Source: Bacillota bacterium
GTDB taxonomy: Bacteria; Bacillota; Clostridia; Clostridiales; Clostridiaceae
Reading direction: 5' to 3'
Length of the DNA: 12,308 nucleotides
Assembly (NCBI GenBank): GCA_030706065.1
Contig: JAUZPH010000060.1
Coordinates: 1-12,308, forward strand
A program made the translations under genes and the position numbers. The notes beneath the pieces are model-generated. The model was not told the DNA's origin and did no database searches. It was given only the letters and a program-made list of their open reading frames with translations. Each line of letters begins with the position of its first letter. Position 1 is the stretch's first letter. Below are positions 1-7,020 of this stretch, piece by piece.

Positions 1-2856
1 AATAAGTGGATGTTTCTAAGTATGCTCATAGGTTTTTTACTTGCTGCCACATTATTAAGCAGTATACCTTTGTACACTCAAGGAGTTACCCAGAAAGTAT
101 TACTTAAGGACCTGGAAAATTATCAGATTGCCAATAATAAGTATCCTGTTTCCTATTCATTAAAAATCAATGTGGATACGACTTCCCAAAACTCAAAAAC
201 CAAGTTTGAACAATTCGATATGAATTACCGAAACAATGTATTGGATAGAATAAACCTGCCTACTGTAAGTGAGACTAACAAGCTCATTGGAAACGACTTT
301 GTGCTTCCGAATGATGACAATGATTTTAAGAACAGCCCAAATCTCTCGGTGATGGCGGCAACAGGTATTGAGAATCATATAACCCTGACATATGGAAAGC
401 TCTATTCTGAAAAAAAACAAAACGATGTAATAGAAGCCATTGTCACTGAACAGGCTATGCAGAATTTCAGGCTGACCATGGACAATGAGTATGTCATTTA
501 CTATAGAAATGAAAACAAATACACGCCTGTGAAGATTAAAATTGTCGGTATATTCAAGAATAAGGATTCAAAGGATAGTTTTTGGAATAAAGGTTTATAT
601 GAATACGATCATTCTATAATTATGAATTATAATCTGCTGAAACAGGAGTTTCTCTTCGATGGGTCCGCTGTTGATGTGGATTCGGAATGGTTTAGGGCAT
701 ATGATTATCACAAGATCACAACCGAAAATATAGAAGATATTTTAAACAACATAAATTATTTACAAAGTTGGGTAGGTGGCCTTGCTCTTGGTGATAAAGT
801 CACTGCGGTAGATATACTAAGCCAGTATAATACCAGACAGCATACACTGAAGATAATGCTTTTGGTTTTGGAGGCACCAGTGCTGATAATGCTCCTGTAC
901 TACCTGTTCATGGTGTCTCAGCTTGTTATTGAGCAGGATAAGAAGGAAATTGCGGTGTTGAAGAGCCGAGGAGCGGGAAAAAGGGATATTCTTCGGATTT
1001 ATCTCTTACAAGGCATTATATTGTCTGTTATTGCAATGATCTTTGGGCCGCCTCTGGGACTTTTTTTGTGCAAGTTAGTCGGTTCAACCGATGGCTTCCT
1101 GGAATTTGTCCAGCGAACGGCTTTACCGGTTAAAATGAACGTAACTGCATATTTATATGCCTTATGTGCCTGCATTATCTTTGTTATTACAATGCTTATA
1201 CCTGCCTTTGTGGTGTCAAAGACAACAATTGTAAGGCATAATCAGGAGAATGCGCGACTAAAGGCAAAGTCTCCCATCCAGAAGTATTATATTGATGCAG
1301 CCCTATTTTTAATTTCCTTATATGGATATTATTCTTATAAGTCACAGCAAAAAATTTTAAATATAACCAGAGTAAGCGGTTTGGATATACCCATGAACCC
1401 TTTCCTCTTTGCAGTAACCTCTCTGTTTATATTCAGTCTGGCACTGTTGTTCGTGAGAATATTTCCCTATGTTATAAGGCTGATTTTTAAAGTTGGACAG
1501 AACCGGTGGAAACCCGCAATGTATTCGTCTCTTGTCAATCTTTCCAGGGCCGGAGGTAAAAACAACTTTCTTATAGTATTCCTCATAGTCACAGTGGCTA
1601 CAGGAATATTCAGTTCAAACTCCGCGAGAACTATAAATACAAATATAGATGAAAGAGAGAAGTATGAAGTCGGAGCAGATATTACAATAATGGCAAGGTG
1701 GTTGGATACTCAACCGGCACCTCCTTCAGATCCCAGAATTCAGGTGGAAAGTCCTGACACGGAAAGTAAAATTATTTACAAGGAACCTGATTTTAAAGCC
1801 TTCGAAGGCCTTTCAGGAATTGAAGAAGCAACAAAGGTTATGAATGTATCAAATGTGAAGATAACTGATTTAGGCAAAAAAAACGGTACGAAGGTAAATA
1901 CTTCAACTAAGAGCAAAGCAAATGGATACAATGGAAGTATGGCTAAAGCACCTGGTTCAGTTGGATTTATGGCTGTAATACCCAATGAGTTTGGAAAGAT
2001 AGCATGGTTTAGAAGTGACTTGTTGGAATATCACTGGTATAACTATCTCAACTTTCTGACCAAGTATCCCAGCGGTATTCTAGTATCCTCCTCCCTGGAG
2101 AAAAGTGGTGTCAAATTGGGAGATGACATTTCCATAGACCTTGGAGATGGAGACTATTTTACCGGTACTGTACTGGCTTTCATAGATTACTGGCCTGGTT
2201 ATAACCAATATAGTACGGAAGCGGGCAAATCGAATAATCTTATTGTGGGAAACTTCAATTACCTCCAGACCAGGATATCACTGAGGCCTTACGAAGTGTG
2301 GGCAAAAAAAGCACCCGGCGCTACCAGTGCGCAGATTTATGCGGATATAGAAGAGAAAGGGCTGGATATAACAAAATTAAAGGACAGCAGCCAGAATATA
2401 ATGAATCAAAAGAATGACCCGATAATTGAAGGCACTAATGGGGCGCTTACTCTGGGTTTCTTGACAAATCTTTTAATCACCCTGGCGGGCTTCATTATAT
2501 TCTGGATACTCACTATAAAAGGTAGAACCTATCAATTCGGTATTCTGAGAGCCATGGGACTGCATCTTAAGGAGGTTATCGTTACAATTTTTAGTGAACT
2601 ACTTCTCTTATCCGTCAGTGCTATAATCATAGGTGTAGCTGTTGGCGAGGCTGCCGGTAAGTTGTTTGTTCCCCTGCTTCAAATAACAGGAAGTTCGGAG
2701 AAATATGTTCCTCCCTTCAAGGTTACAGAGTTTGTTGGAGATTATGTGAGGCTTTATGCTTATCTCTTTTTAATGCTTGTAGCCGGGCTTTTAGTGCTTA
2801 GATATATAATCAAAAGGATAAATATAAATCAGGCCTTGAAATTAGGCGAGGATTAA
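1..2856 (+). CDS. FtsX/MacB-type ABC transporter permease, large (5' end outside window)
   Basis: The reading frame is open from base 1 (Asn-Lys-Trp precede the first Met at base 10), and that Met has no ribosome binding site, so the true start lies upstream of the window. Numbering from that Met (948 residues), I see a first membrane span at about 1-20, a large extracytoplasmic domain (about 25-280), spans near 283-308, 327-357 and 381-403, a middle pair near 427-444 and 463-493, a span near 520-543, a second extracytoplasmic domain (about 545-815), and three final spans near 816-840, 861-888 and 917-938. Each half ends in an FtsX-type core: KKEIAVLKSRGAGKRDI near 312 and RTYQFGILRAMGL near 842. 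This duplicated, roughly ten-span layout is that of LolE/BceB-like type VII permeases, which couple ATP hydrolysis to movement of extracytoplasmic substrates such as lipids, peptides or lipoproteins rather than nutrient import. The two ATPases downstream are its likely partners. The substrate is unknown. Confidence 0.9.
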   Translation, partial: NKWMFLSMLIGFLLAATLLSSIPLYTQGVTQKVLLKDLENYQIANNKYPVSYSLKINVDTTSQNSKTKFEQFDMNYRNNVLDRINLPTVSETNKLIGNDFVLPNDDNDFKNSPNLSVMAATGIENHITLTYGKLYSEKKQNDVIEAIVTEQAMQNFRLTMDNEYVIYYRNENKYTPVKIKIVGIFKNKDSKDSFWNKGLYEYDHSIIMNYNLLKQEFLFDGSAVDVDSEWFRAYDYHKITTENIEDILNNINYLQSWVGGLALGDKVTAVDILSQYNTRQHTLKIMLLVLEAPVLIMLLYYLFMVSQLVIEQDKKEIAVLKSRGAGKRDILRIYLLQGIILSVIAMIFGPPLGLFLCKLVGSTDGFLEFVQRTALPVKMNVTAYLYALCACIIFVITMLIPAFVVSKTTIVRHNQENARLKAKSPIQKYYIDAALFLISLYGYYSYKSQQKILNITRVSGLDIPMNPFLFAVTSLFIFSLALLFVRIFPYVIRLIFKVGQNRWKPAMYSSLVNLSRAGGKNNFLIVFLIVTVATGIFSSNSARTINTNIDEREKYEVGADITIMARWLDTQPAPPSDPRIQVESPDTESKIIYKEPDFKAFEGLSGIEEATKVMNVSNVKITDLGKKNGTKVNTSTKSKANGYNGSMAKAPGSVGFMAVIPNEFGKIAWFRSDLLEYHWYNYLNFLTKYPSGILVSSSLEKSGVKLGDDISIDLGDGDYFTGTVLAFIDYWPGYNQYSTEAGKSNNLIVGNFNYLQTRISLRPYEVWAKKAPGATSAQIYADIEEKGLDITKLKDSSQNIMNQKNDPIIEGTNGALTLGFLTNLLITLAGFIIFWILTIKGRTYQFGILRAMGLHLKEVIVTIFSELLLLSVSAIIIGVAVGEAAGKLFVPLLQITGSSEKYVPPFKVTEFVGDYVRLYAYLFLMLVAGLLVLRYIIKRININQALKLGED

Positions 2857-2860
2857 GCTC

Positions 2861-2918
2861 TATAGATATCCATCCCATCCGTTCAAGTTAGGATTATAGT
2901 TGATGTTGGATAGCTATA
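2861..2918 (+). other. Intergenic stem-loop between permease and first ATPase
   Basis: TATAG + TATCCA (2861-2865, 2867-2872) is complementary to TGGATA + CTATA (2907-2912, 2914-2918), interrupted by a single A/G mismatch. This gives 11 paired bases around a 34-base loop. There is no U-run, so it is not a terminator. It could stabilise or process the operon mRNA, or be a protein-binding repeat. The arms are AT-rich, so chance cannot be excluded. Confidence 0.4.
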
Positions 2919-2953
2919 CACTGCGGCACCAATATTGGAAAGGAGGAATTTAT

Positions 2954-3631
2954 ATGGCAGATATAATTGCTACCAGTAATCTCTGCAGGTATTTTGAAAC
3001 CGGCAGTGAAGTTGTTAAAGCACTTCAAAAGGTAAATATAACAGTTAAAAAAGGAAGCCTTACCATTCTCAGAGGAAGATCGGGATCCGGCAAGACTACA
3101 CTTATAAATATTCTTGGTGCAATGGACAGGCCTACTGAGGGTAATGTATTCTTTGATGAAAGGGACATTACCGGGCTTACTGATTTCGAGAGGGATGACA
3201 TAAGGAGAAAGGACATGGGTTTTGTGTTTCAATCCGGCGCCCTTATAGGAAACATGTCCGCCTATGAAAATGTGGAATTTGGACTTAGAATTTCCGGCTT
3301 TGAAACAAAAGAAAGGAAGGTCAGGGCAATTGAATGCCTTAATATGGTGGGCCTAGGAAAGAGAATGAATCATCGGCCGGGGGAATTATCCGGCGGAGAG
3401 CAGCAGAGAGTTGCTATTGCAAGAGCGGTTGCCCATATGCCGAAGATTGTTTTCGCGGATGAACCTACCTCTGCCCTTGATACGACCATGGGCATTCAGG
3501 TAGTAAAGATATTTAGGGACCTGGTTCAGAACCACGGGTTGACAGTGGTGATGACTACTCATGATCCAAGCATGATGGAAATCGCAGATCAGGTTTATAC
3601 CTTAAGGGACGGTGAGACAGTCAATGAATAA
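2954..3631 (+). CDS. ABC transporter ATP-binding protein, LolD/MacB type (first of pair)
   Basis: This is a 225-residue stand-alone nucleotide-binding subunit expected to power the FtsX-type permease encoded just upstream, working at the cytoplasmic membrane face. All ATPase motifs are visible: Walker A GRSGSGKTT (41-49), Q-loop Gln93, signature LSGGE (145-149), Walker B IVFADE (165-170), D-loop SALD (173-176) and switch His203. The length and the LSGGEQQRVAIARA pattern are typical of the LolD/MacB/BceA group. I chose ATG at 2954 because AGGAGG at 2941-2946 sits seven bases before it; an in-frame ATG at 2900 would add 18 residues unlike the family and lacks a ribosome binding site. It lies 97 bases after the permease, and its last codons overlap the next gene. 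Confidence 0.93.
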   Translation: MADIIATSNLCRYFETGSEVVKALQKVNITVKKGSLTILRGRSGSGKTTLINILGAMDRPTEGNVFFDERDITGLTDFERDDIRRKDMGFVFQSGALIGNMSAYENVEFGLRISGFETKERKVRAIECLNMVGLGKRMNHRPGELSGGEQQRVAIARAVAHMPKIVFADEPTSALDTTMGIQVVKIFRDLVQNHGLTVVMTTHDPSMMEIADQVYTLRDGETVNE

Positions 3632-4544
3632 TGATGTGGAAGACAAAAAGAGTTACATAATACGGTGTGAAAACCTGGTTAAAATCTATAAGACATCGGA
3701 AATTGAGGTTGTAGCTCTTCAGGGACTGGATTTGAATGTAGAACAAGGGGAACTCATGGCTATTATAGGTAACAGCGGAAGTGGAAAGTCAACTCTGCTG
3801 AACATGATAGGTGGACTAGACAAACCTTCCGCAGGCGCCTTGATAGTTGATGGTAAAGACTTGTTCAAGATGAGTGAAAAAGAGATGAATCAATATAAGA
3901 GAAATACTGTTGGCTTTGTATGGCAGAACAGTGCCCGAAATTTGATTCCCTATTTAACAGCCAGGGAGAATATCAAGCTTGTTAAAAGGATAGGAAGAGC
4001 CGGAAGTGAATCCGATAATTCTGAACAACTTCTGGAACTGGTAGGCCTGGGACATAGGAAGAACAACAAGCTTGGCGAACTTTCCGGAGGAGAGCAGCAG
4101 AGGGTGGCTATTGCCATAGCTCTTGCCAATGAACCGAAGCTCCTGCTGGCTGACGAGCCTACCGGAGCCGTAGATACCAAGACCTCGGAGCAGATACTTG
4201 ATTTCTTCAGGAAAATCAACAGAGAGTTGGGCATAACCGTTGTAATAGTTACCCATGACAGACAGATTGCCAGAAAAGTAGATAGAGTTGTGGCAATCAG
4301 GGATGGCAAGACAAGCAGTGAATTTGTTAGGAAAAGGAGTTATGTAGATGTATTGCAGGAGGTCGGAAATTTAATGGATTCTACTGAAGAAGAGGAAACC
4401 CATGAAGAGCTGGCTGTGTTAGACAAGGCCGGCAGAGTACAGATACCAAGGGAGTATCTCGATTCAATAGAAATAAAAAACAGCAATAAAGTAAAGATAG
4501 AACTTGAAGGCAGCAGGATTGTACTATATAAGCCGGAAAGATAA
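3624..4544 (+). CDS. ABC transporter ATP-binding protein with C-terminal AbrB-like domain (second of pair)
   Basis: This is a 306-residue ATPase, about 80 residues longer than its partner. The ATPase core (about 11-232) shows Walker A GNSGSGKST (49-57), Gln101, signature LSGGE (153-157), Walker B LLLADE (173-178) and His211, so it should be catalytically competent. After an acidic linker (EEEETHEE, about 255-262) the tail 263-304 reads LDKAGRVQIPREYLD followed by a KVKIEL strand and a final RIVLYKP strand, the pattern of AbrB/SpoVT/MazE swapped-hairpin domains. I chose ATG at 3624 because GGTGAG at 3611-3616 is suitably spaced; an in-frame GTG at 3612 has no usable ribosome binding site. The start lies inside the end of the preceding ATPase gene (8-base overlap, ATGAATAA), which suggests translational coupling and a heterodimeric ATPase pair. 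The ATPase call is firm; the AbrB-like call rests on motif reading only. Confidence 0.92.
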   Translation: MNNDVEDKKSYIIRCENLVKIYKTSEIEVVALQGLDLNVEQGELMAIIGNSGSGKSTLLNMIGGLDKPSAGALIVDGKDLFKMSEKEMNQYKRNTVGFVWQNSARNLIPYLTARENIKLVKRIGRAGSESDNSEQLLELVGLGHRKNNKLGELSGGEQQRVAIAIALANEPKLLLADEPTGAVDTKTSEQILDFFRKINRELGITVVIVTHDRQIARKVDRVVAIRDGKTSSEFVRKRSYVDVLQEVGNLMDSTEEEETHEELAVLDKAGRVQIPREYLDSIEIKNSNKVKIELEGSRIVLYKPER

Positions 4545-4554
4545 TTTTTCGTTG

Positions 4555-4596
4555 AAGAATGCACTATTTTCCAAATGGAATCTGGTGCATTTTTTA
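4555..4596 (+). terminator. Rho-independent terminator of exporter operon
   Basis: AATGCAC (4558-4564) pairs exactly with GTGCATT (4585-4591). The inner TTCC/GGAA (4569-4572 and 4577-4580) around AAAT can add a second short helix. Five Ts (4591-4595) follow, 10 bases or so after the stop codon of the second ATPase. The position and U-run fit an intrinsic terminator. Confidence 0.75.
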
Positions 4597-4634
4597 TGTG
4601 CTTGATTTCAGTAAATTGGAAACATACTATTGAG

Positions 4635-4660
4635 AAAATACCGAATCCTAAACGGTTTTT
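4635..4660 (+). terminator. Weak second hairpin with U-run
   Basis: ACCG (4640-4643) pairs with CGGT (4653-4656) and, past one bulged T, AAAA (4635-4638) pairs with TTTT (4657-4660). It may act as a back-up terminator after the exporter operon. The stem is short and AT-rich, so confidence is low. Confidence 0.3.
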
Positions 4661-4676
4661 CGAGGGCGATGAGTTA

Positions 4677-4708
4677 ACTTTGAGGAAACCATCGGTTTCC
4701 GCTAAAGT
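4677..4708. other. Two-part hairpin / inverted repeat, function unknown
   Basis: GGAAACC (4684-4690) pairs with GGTTTCC (4694-4700) over a three-base loop, and the outer ACTTT (4677-4681) pairs with AAAGT (4704-4708) across a GA/GCT internal loop. This gives 12 base pairs in all. No U-run follows, so it is not a terminator. A direct repeat GATGAG lies at each side (4668-4673 and 4711-4716). It could be an RNA element or a protein site. Confidence 0.45.
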
Positions 4709-4808
4709 GAGATGAGATTGTTGTAGAGAAAACACATCCTTTTACAAATAATTCAGTTATTAAATAAGTGCCTTTTGTTACATTTAGGTCAGGTTAGAAT
4801 AACTCTTT

Positions 4809-4830
4809 AATGTATGACAACGTATACATT
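4809..4830. promoter_or_regulatory. Inverted repeat, candidate operator upstream of sugar operon
   Basis: AATGTAT (4809-4815) and ATACATT (4824-4830) are exact inverted repeats around an eight-base centre, about 200 bases upstream of the importer transcription start. The right arm plus flank, TACATTTGAT (4825-4834), recurs exactly upstream of uxaC (8742-8751). It could be an upstream regulator site, but the region is AT-rich. Confidence 0.35.
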
Positions 4831-4982
4831 TGATGACTCTTTTTGTGGCTGTTCACTTAAATATGTTATGTAATAAAGATAGTGAAGCATCTCTTTTTCT
4901 ATCATCCATATGCACGTCCTTTGATTATTATACTATGTATCATTTGTATTATATTACTATTTTGTACTATATGATTTTTTTA

Positions 4983-4996
4983 CGGAAACGTTGACA
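4983..4996 (+). promoter_or_regulatory. CcpA cre-like site overlapping the -35 box
   Basis: CGGAAACGTTGACA matches the published cre consensus TGWAANCGNTNWCA at every fixed position except the first (C for T) and third (G for W); the central AANCGNT and final CA are intact. It overlaps the -35 hexamer of the importer promoter exactly, where CcpA binding would block RNA polymerase. Catabolite repression of a sugar importer is biologically sensible. A local LacI-family regulator could recognise a similar sequence. Confidence 0.5.
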
Positions 4997-5019
4997 AACG
5001 AGTAACTGGGTGATAGAAT
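4991..5019 (+). promoter_or_regulatory. SigmaA promoter of the sugar importer operon
   Basis: The -35 TTGACA (4991-4996) is consensus and the -10 TAGAAT (5014-5019) has one mismatch, with an optimal 17-base spacer. Transcription is expected to start near 5026, giving a leader of about 100 bases before the first permease. Confidence 0.8.
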
Positions 5020-5020
5020 G

Positions 5021-5055
5021 AAGCTGAAGTTATATTAAATAAATAACTCCAGTTT
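5021..5055 (+). promoter_or_regulatory. Imperfect palindrome at the importer transcript start (operator or 5' hairpin)
   Basis: AGTTAT (5028-5033) pairs with ATAACT (5043-5048) over a nine-base loop. Beyond one A/C mismatch, CTG (5024-5026) pairs with CAG (5050-5052), then a G/T wobble and two A-T pairs follow out to 5021/5055. This is about 12 pairs with one mismatch. It spans the predicted start site, so it could be an operator at +1 or a hairpin protecting the 5' end. Confidence 0.5.
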
Positions 5056-5125
5056 AGGCCTATGCAACATATGATACATTATCCGGATTTAAGAAAATAT
5101 TTGATAAGTAAAGGAGTGGGGTGGT

Positions 5126-6076
5126 GTGAATACTACTCTGTCAAAAGGTTTGACCGTAAAAAGGCAGAAGAATATAGGTTATTTAAAACGCTATTGGACA
5201 CTTTATCTTCTGCTATTTATTCCTATTGTATATTTTATAGTTTTCCGTTATATACCGATGACTTACATTCAAATTGGATTCAAAAAATACAGTATTGTTA
5301 AGAGTGTTTGGGACATGCCATTGGCAGCAAATAATGGCTTTGAATACTTCATCAAGGCTTTCGCCAATCGTGACTTCCTCTATGCTCTGCGTAATACCGT
5401 CCTGCTCAATCTGCTGGATATGGTAGTTGGCTTTCCGGCACCGGTTATATTAGCGCTGCTTCTGAACGAGCTTGCGTTTAAACGGTTTAAGAAACTTACA
5501 CAGACAGTGGCGTACATGCCGCACTTTTTATCATGGATTATAATTTCGGGATTGGCACTGCAGCTTTTTGCTCCAAGCACAGGACTGGTAAACACTGTGC
5601 TTAACCACATGGGTATCGCTTCTATTCCGTTTCTAAATGAACCTACCCACTGGGTAATTACCTATGTATTACTGGGAGTTTGGCAGAGTATAGGCTGGAA
5701 CACTATAATCTACCTTGCAGCCATAACGGCTATTGACCCTGAGCAATATGAAGCTGCTTCCATTGATGGTGCAGGCCGCTTGAAAAAGATGTGGCACATA
5801 ACACTGCCGGGCATACGTTCAACCATTGTCATTCTGCTAATTCTGAGGCTCGGCAGCATCCTGGGCAGTGAGTTTGACAGGCCTTATGCATTAGGAAATG
5901 CTTTGGTAAGGTCAGTGTCCAATGTTATTTCTGTTTTTGTTTATAATAATGGTGTAAAGGGTCTTCAATTCTCACTGACCGCAGCGGTGGGGCTGTTTCA
6001 GTCTGTTATTTGTGTTATTTTCGTGTTGGTCGCAAATGCCATTGCTAAAAAGTTTGGCGAGAGAGGCATTTGGTAA
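5126..6076 (+). CDS. Carbohydrate ABC transporter permease, LplB-like (CUT1 family)
   Basis: This 316-residue inner-membrane subunit of a binding-protein-dependent sugar importer shows a span at about 24-45, further spans near 90-118, 130-150, 175-200 and 232-248, and a last one near 286-306. The cytoplasmic EAA loop that docks the ATPase is clear at 209-228 (EAASIDGAGR followed by the terminal LP). The opening (YWTLYLLLFIPIVYFIVF) and the ending fit the LplB/YteP group, whose members import pectin- and xylan-derived oligosaccharides. The start is GTG at 5126, preceded by AAGGAG at 5111-5116; an overlapping frame from 5062 is out of register. It is first in the operon, with the promoter at 4991-5019, and pairs with the YtcP-like permease 14 bases downstream to form the heterodimeric channel. 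The exact substrate cannot be read from this gene. Confidence 0.92.
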   Translation: MNTTLSKGLTVKRQKNIGYLKRYWTLYLLLFIPIVYFIVFRYIPMTYIQIGFKKYSIVKSVWDMPLAANNGFEYFIKAFANRDFLYALRNTVLLNLLDMVVGFPAPVILALLLNELAFKRFKKLTQTVAYMPHFLSWIIISGLALQLFAPSTGLVNTVLNHMGIASIPFLNEPTHWVITYVLLGVWQSIGWNTIIYLAAITAIDPEQYEAASIDGAGRLKKMWHITLPGIRSTIVILLILRLGSILGSEFDRPYALGNALVRSVSNVISVFVYNNGVKGLQFSLTAAVGLFQSVICVIFVLVANAIAKKFGERGIW

Positions 6077-6090
6077 GGGAGGATAGAAAT

Positions 6091-6960
6091 ATGATTAAAT
6101 CTAGAAGTTCAAAAGTTGGGGATTGGATTATAGCCTTTATCTGTCTACTGGTTATATTTGTTTGCGTGTTGCCAATGCTTAATGTCTTGGCACGTTCGTT
6201 AAGTTCTTCGGATGCATTAATCAAGGGCGAGGTGATGCTCTTGCCTAAGGGATTCAATTTTAATGCCTATAAATATGTTCTGGAAGATAGCAGGACCACA
6301 TGGGCCATAGCATGGACAGCCATTTTGACGGCCATATGCACCGTCGTATCCATGGTGATGACAACACTCTGTGCCTATCCTCTGATTTACGACAACCTCA
6401 GGGGGCGCAAAATCATCAATGGTTTCATTTTATTCACTATGTACTTTAATGCAGGAATAATTCCAAACTATTTGCTGCTCAGGGATTTGCATATGCTCAA
6501 TAAACCGATTGTACTAATAATTCCGAGCTGCCTGAGCGTATTCAATGTGATTATAATGCGCAGTTTCCTTTACAATGTACCCGACAGCTTGAGGGAATCT
6601 GCGGAAATAGATGGTGCAGGGCCTATTCGAACACTTATCAGCATTTATCTGCCGCTATCTACCCCAGTAATTGCTACTCTATCACTTTTCTATGCAGTAG
6701 GAAGGTGGAATGGCTTTTCAGATGCGCTGATGTACATGAATAATAGAGTATACTATCCAATACAGCTTCTGTTATACAACATAATCAACAGTTTATCTCA
6801 GATTGACACCAGTTCGATGGGACAAGATACTCCTATAGGTCTTGATGAGACTTTAAAGGCGGCAACTGTCATGGTAGCCACCATACCTATCCTGTTGGTT
6901 TATCCCTGGCTGCAAAGATACTTTATCTCGGGTGTTACCCTTGGTGCAGTGAAGGGTTAA
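6091..6960 (+). CDS. Carbohydrate ABC transporter permease, YtcP-like (CUT1 family)
   Basis: This is the second channel subunit of the importer, 289 residues. Spans are visible near 12-33, 72-98, 110-130, 137-160, 187-205 and 257-275. The EAA loop reads ESAEIDGAG at 169-177 and ends in LP at 187-188. The C-terminus (QRYFISGVTLGAVKG) is characteristic of YtcP/LplC-type permeases. I chose ATG at 6091 because AGGGAGGA (6076-6083) sits eight bases upstream; a TTG at 6070 in the same frame would place the ribosome binding site inside the protein. It follows the LplB-like gene by 14 bases, implying coupled expression. Confidence 0.92.
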   Translation: MIKSRSSKVGDWIIAFICLLVIFVCVLPMLNVLARSLSSSDALIKGEVMLLPKGFNFNAYKYVLEDSRTTWAIAWTAILTAICTVVSMVMTTLCAYPLIYDNLRGRKIINGFILFTMYFNAGIIPNYLLLRDLHMLNKPIVLIIPSCLSVFNVIIMRSFLYNVPDSLRESAEIDGAGPIRTLISIYLPLSTPVIATLSLFYAVGRWNGFSDALMYMNNRVYYPIQLLLYNIINSLSQIDTSSMGQDTPIGLDETLKAATVMVATIPILLVYPWLQRYFISGVTLGAVKG

Positions 6961-6971
6961 TCTGTGACACT

Positions 6972-6984
6972 GACACAATGTGTC
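6972..6984. other. Short palindrome between permease and binding-protein genes
   Basis: GACACA-A-TGTGTC is a perfect palindrome in the 60-base gap before the binding-protein gene; as RNA it could form a five-pair stem with an AAT loop. An extra GTGACAC lies just upstream (6964-6970). Such elements can act as mRNA processing or stabilising sites that raise binding-protein levels over permease levels. No U-run follows. Confidence 0.35.
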
Positions 6985-7020
6985 TAAAAATATATTAAAT
7001 TTATTCTAGGGGGGATTTTT

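Larger units (their letters stand above)
4545..5125. other. 581-base non-coding region between exporter operon and sugar importer operon
   Basis: I find no convincing gene here. It contains a terminator (4555-4596), a weak hairpin with a U-run (4635-4660), a two-part hairpin (4677-4708), an inverted repeat (4809-4830), a very AT-rich tract (about 4920-4982), a promoter with a cre-like overlap (4983-5019) and a palindromic leader (5021-5055). Open frames that cross its edges are out of frame with, or antisense to, well-supported genes. No riboswitch class could be assigned by eye. Confidence 0.7.

Noticed and set aside
2900..2953. Upstream ATG extension of the first ATPase
   Set aside because: The extra 18 residues are not ATPase-like and lack a ribosome binding site, while AGGAGG is correctly placed before ATG 2954.
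3612..3623. GTG start for the second ATPase
   Set aside because: Purine-rich sequence is only two or three bases away from this GTG, whereas GGTGAG is well spaced for ATG at 3624.
2954..4544. The two ATPases as the motor of the downstream sugar importer
   Set aside because: Their LolD/MacB-type sequences, the lack of a MalK-type C-terminal domain and the intervening terminator and promoter assign them to the upstream exporter.
4340..4735. Minus-strand open frame of 131 codons across the end of the second ATPase
   Set aside because: It is antisense to an intact conserved coding region and runs through its terminator. No ribosome binding site or family pattern is visible.
4597..4740. Possible riboswitch or structured RNA leader
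   Set aside because: I compared the stretch by eye with fluoride, c-di-GMP, c-di-AMP and TPP-type landmarks and none fitted. It is also about 300 bases upstream of the promoter, so it is not in the importer leader.
5062..5301. Plus-strand open frame of 79 codons beginning before the first importer permease
   Set aside because: Most of it overlaps the well-supported permease in another frame, and its translation has no recognisable pattern. The ribosome binding site at 5111-5116 serves the GTG at 5126.
6070..6090. TTG start extending the second importer permease into the first
   Set aside because: It would translate the ribosome binding site and add polar residues before the first span; ATG 6091 fits better.
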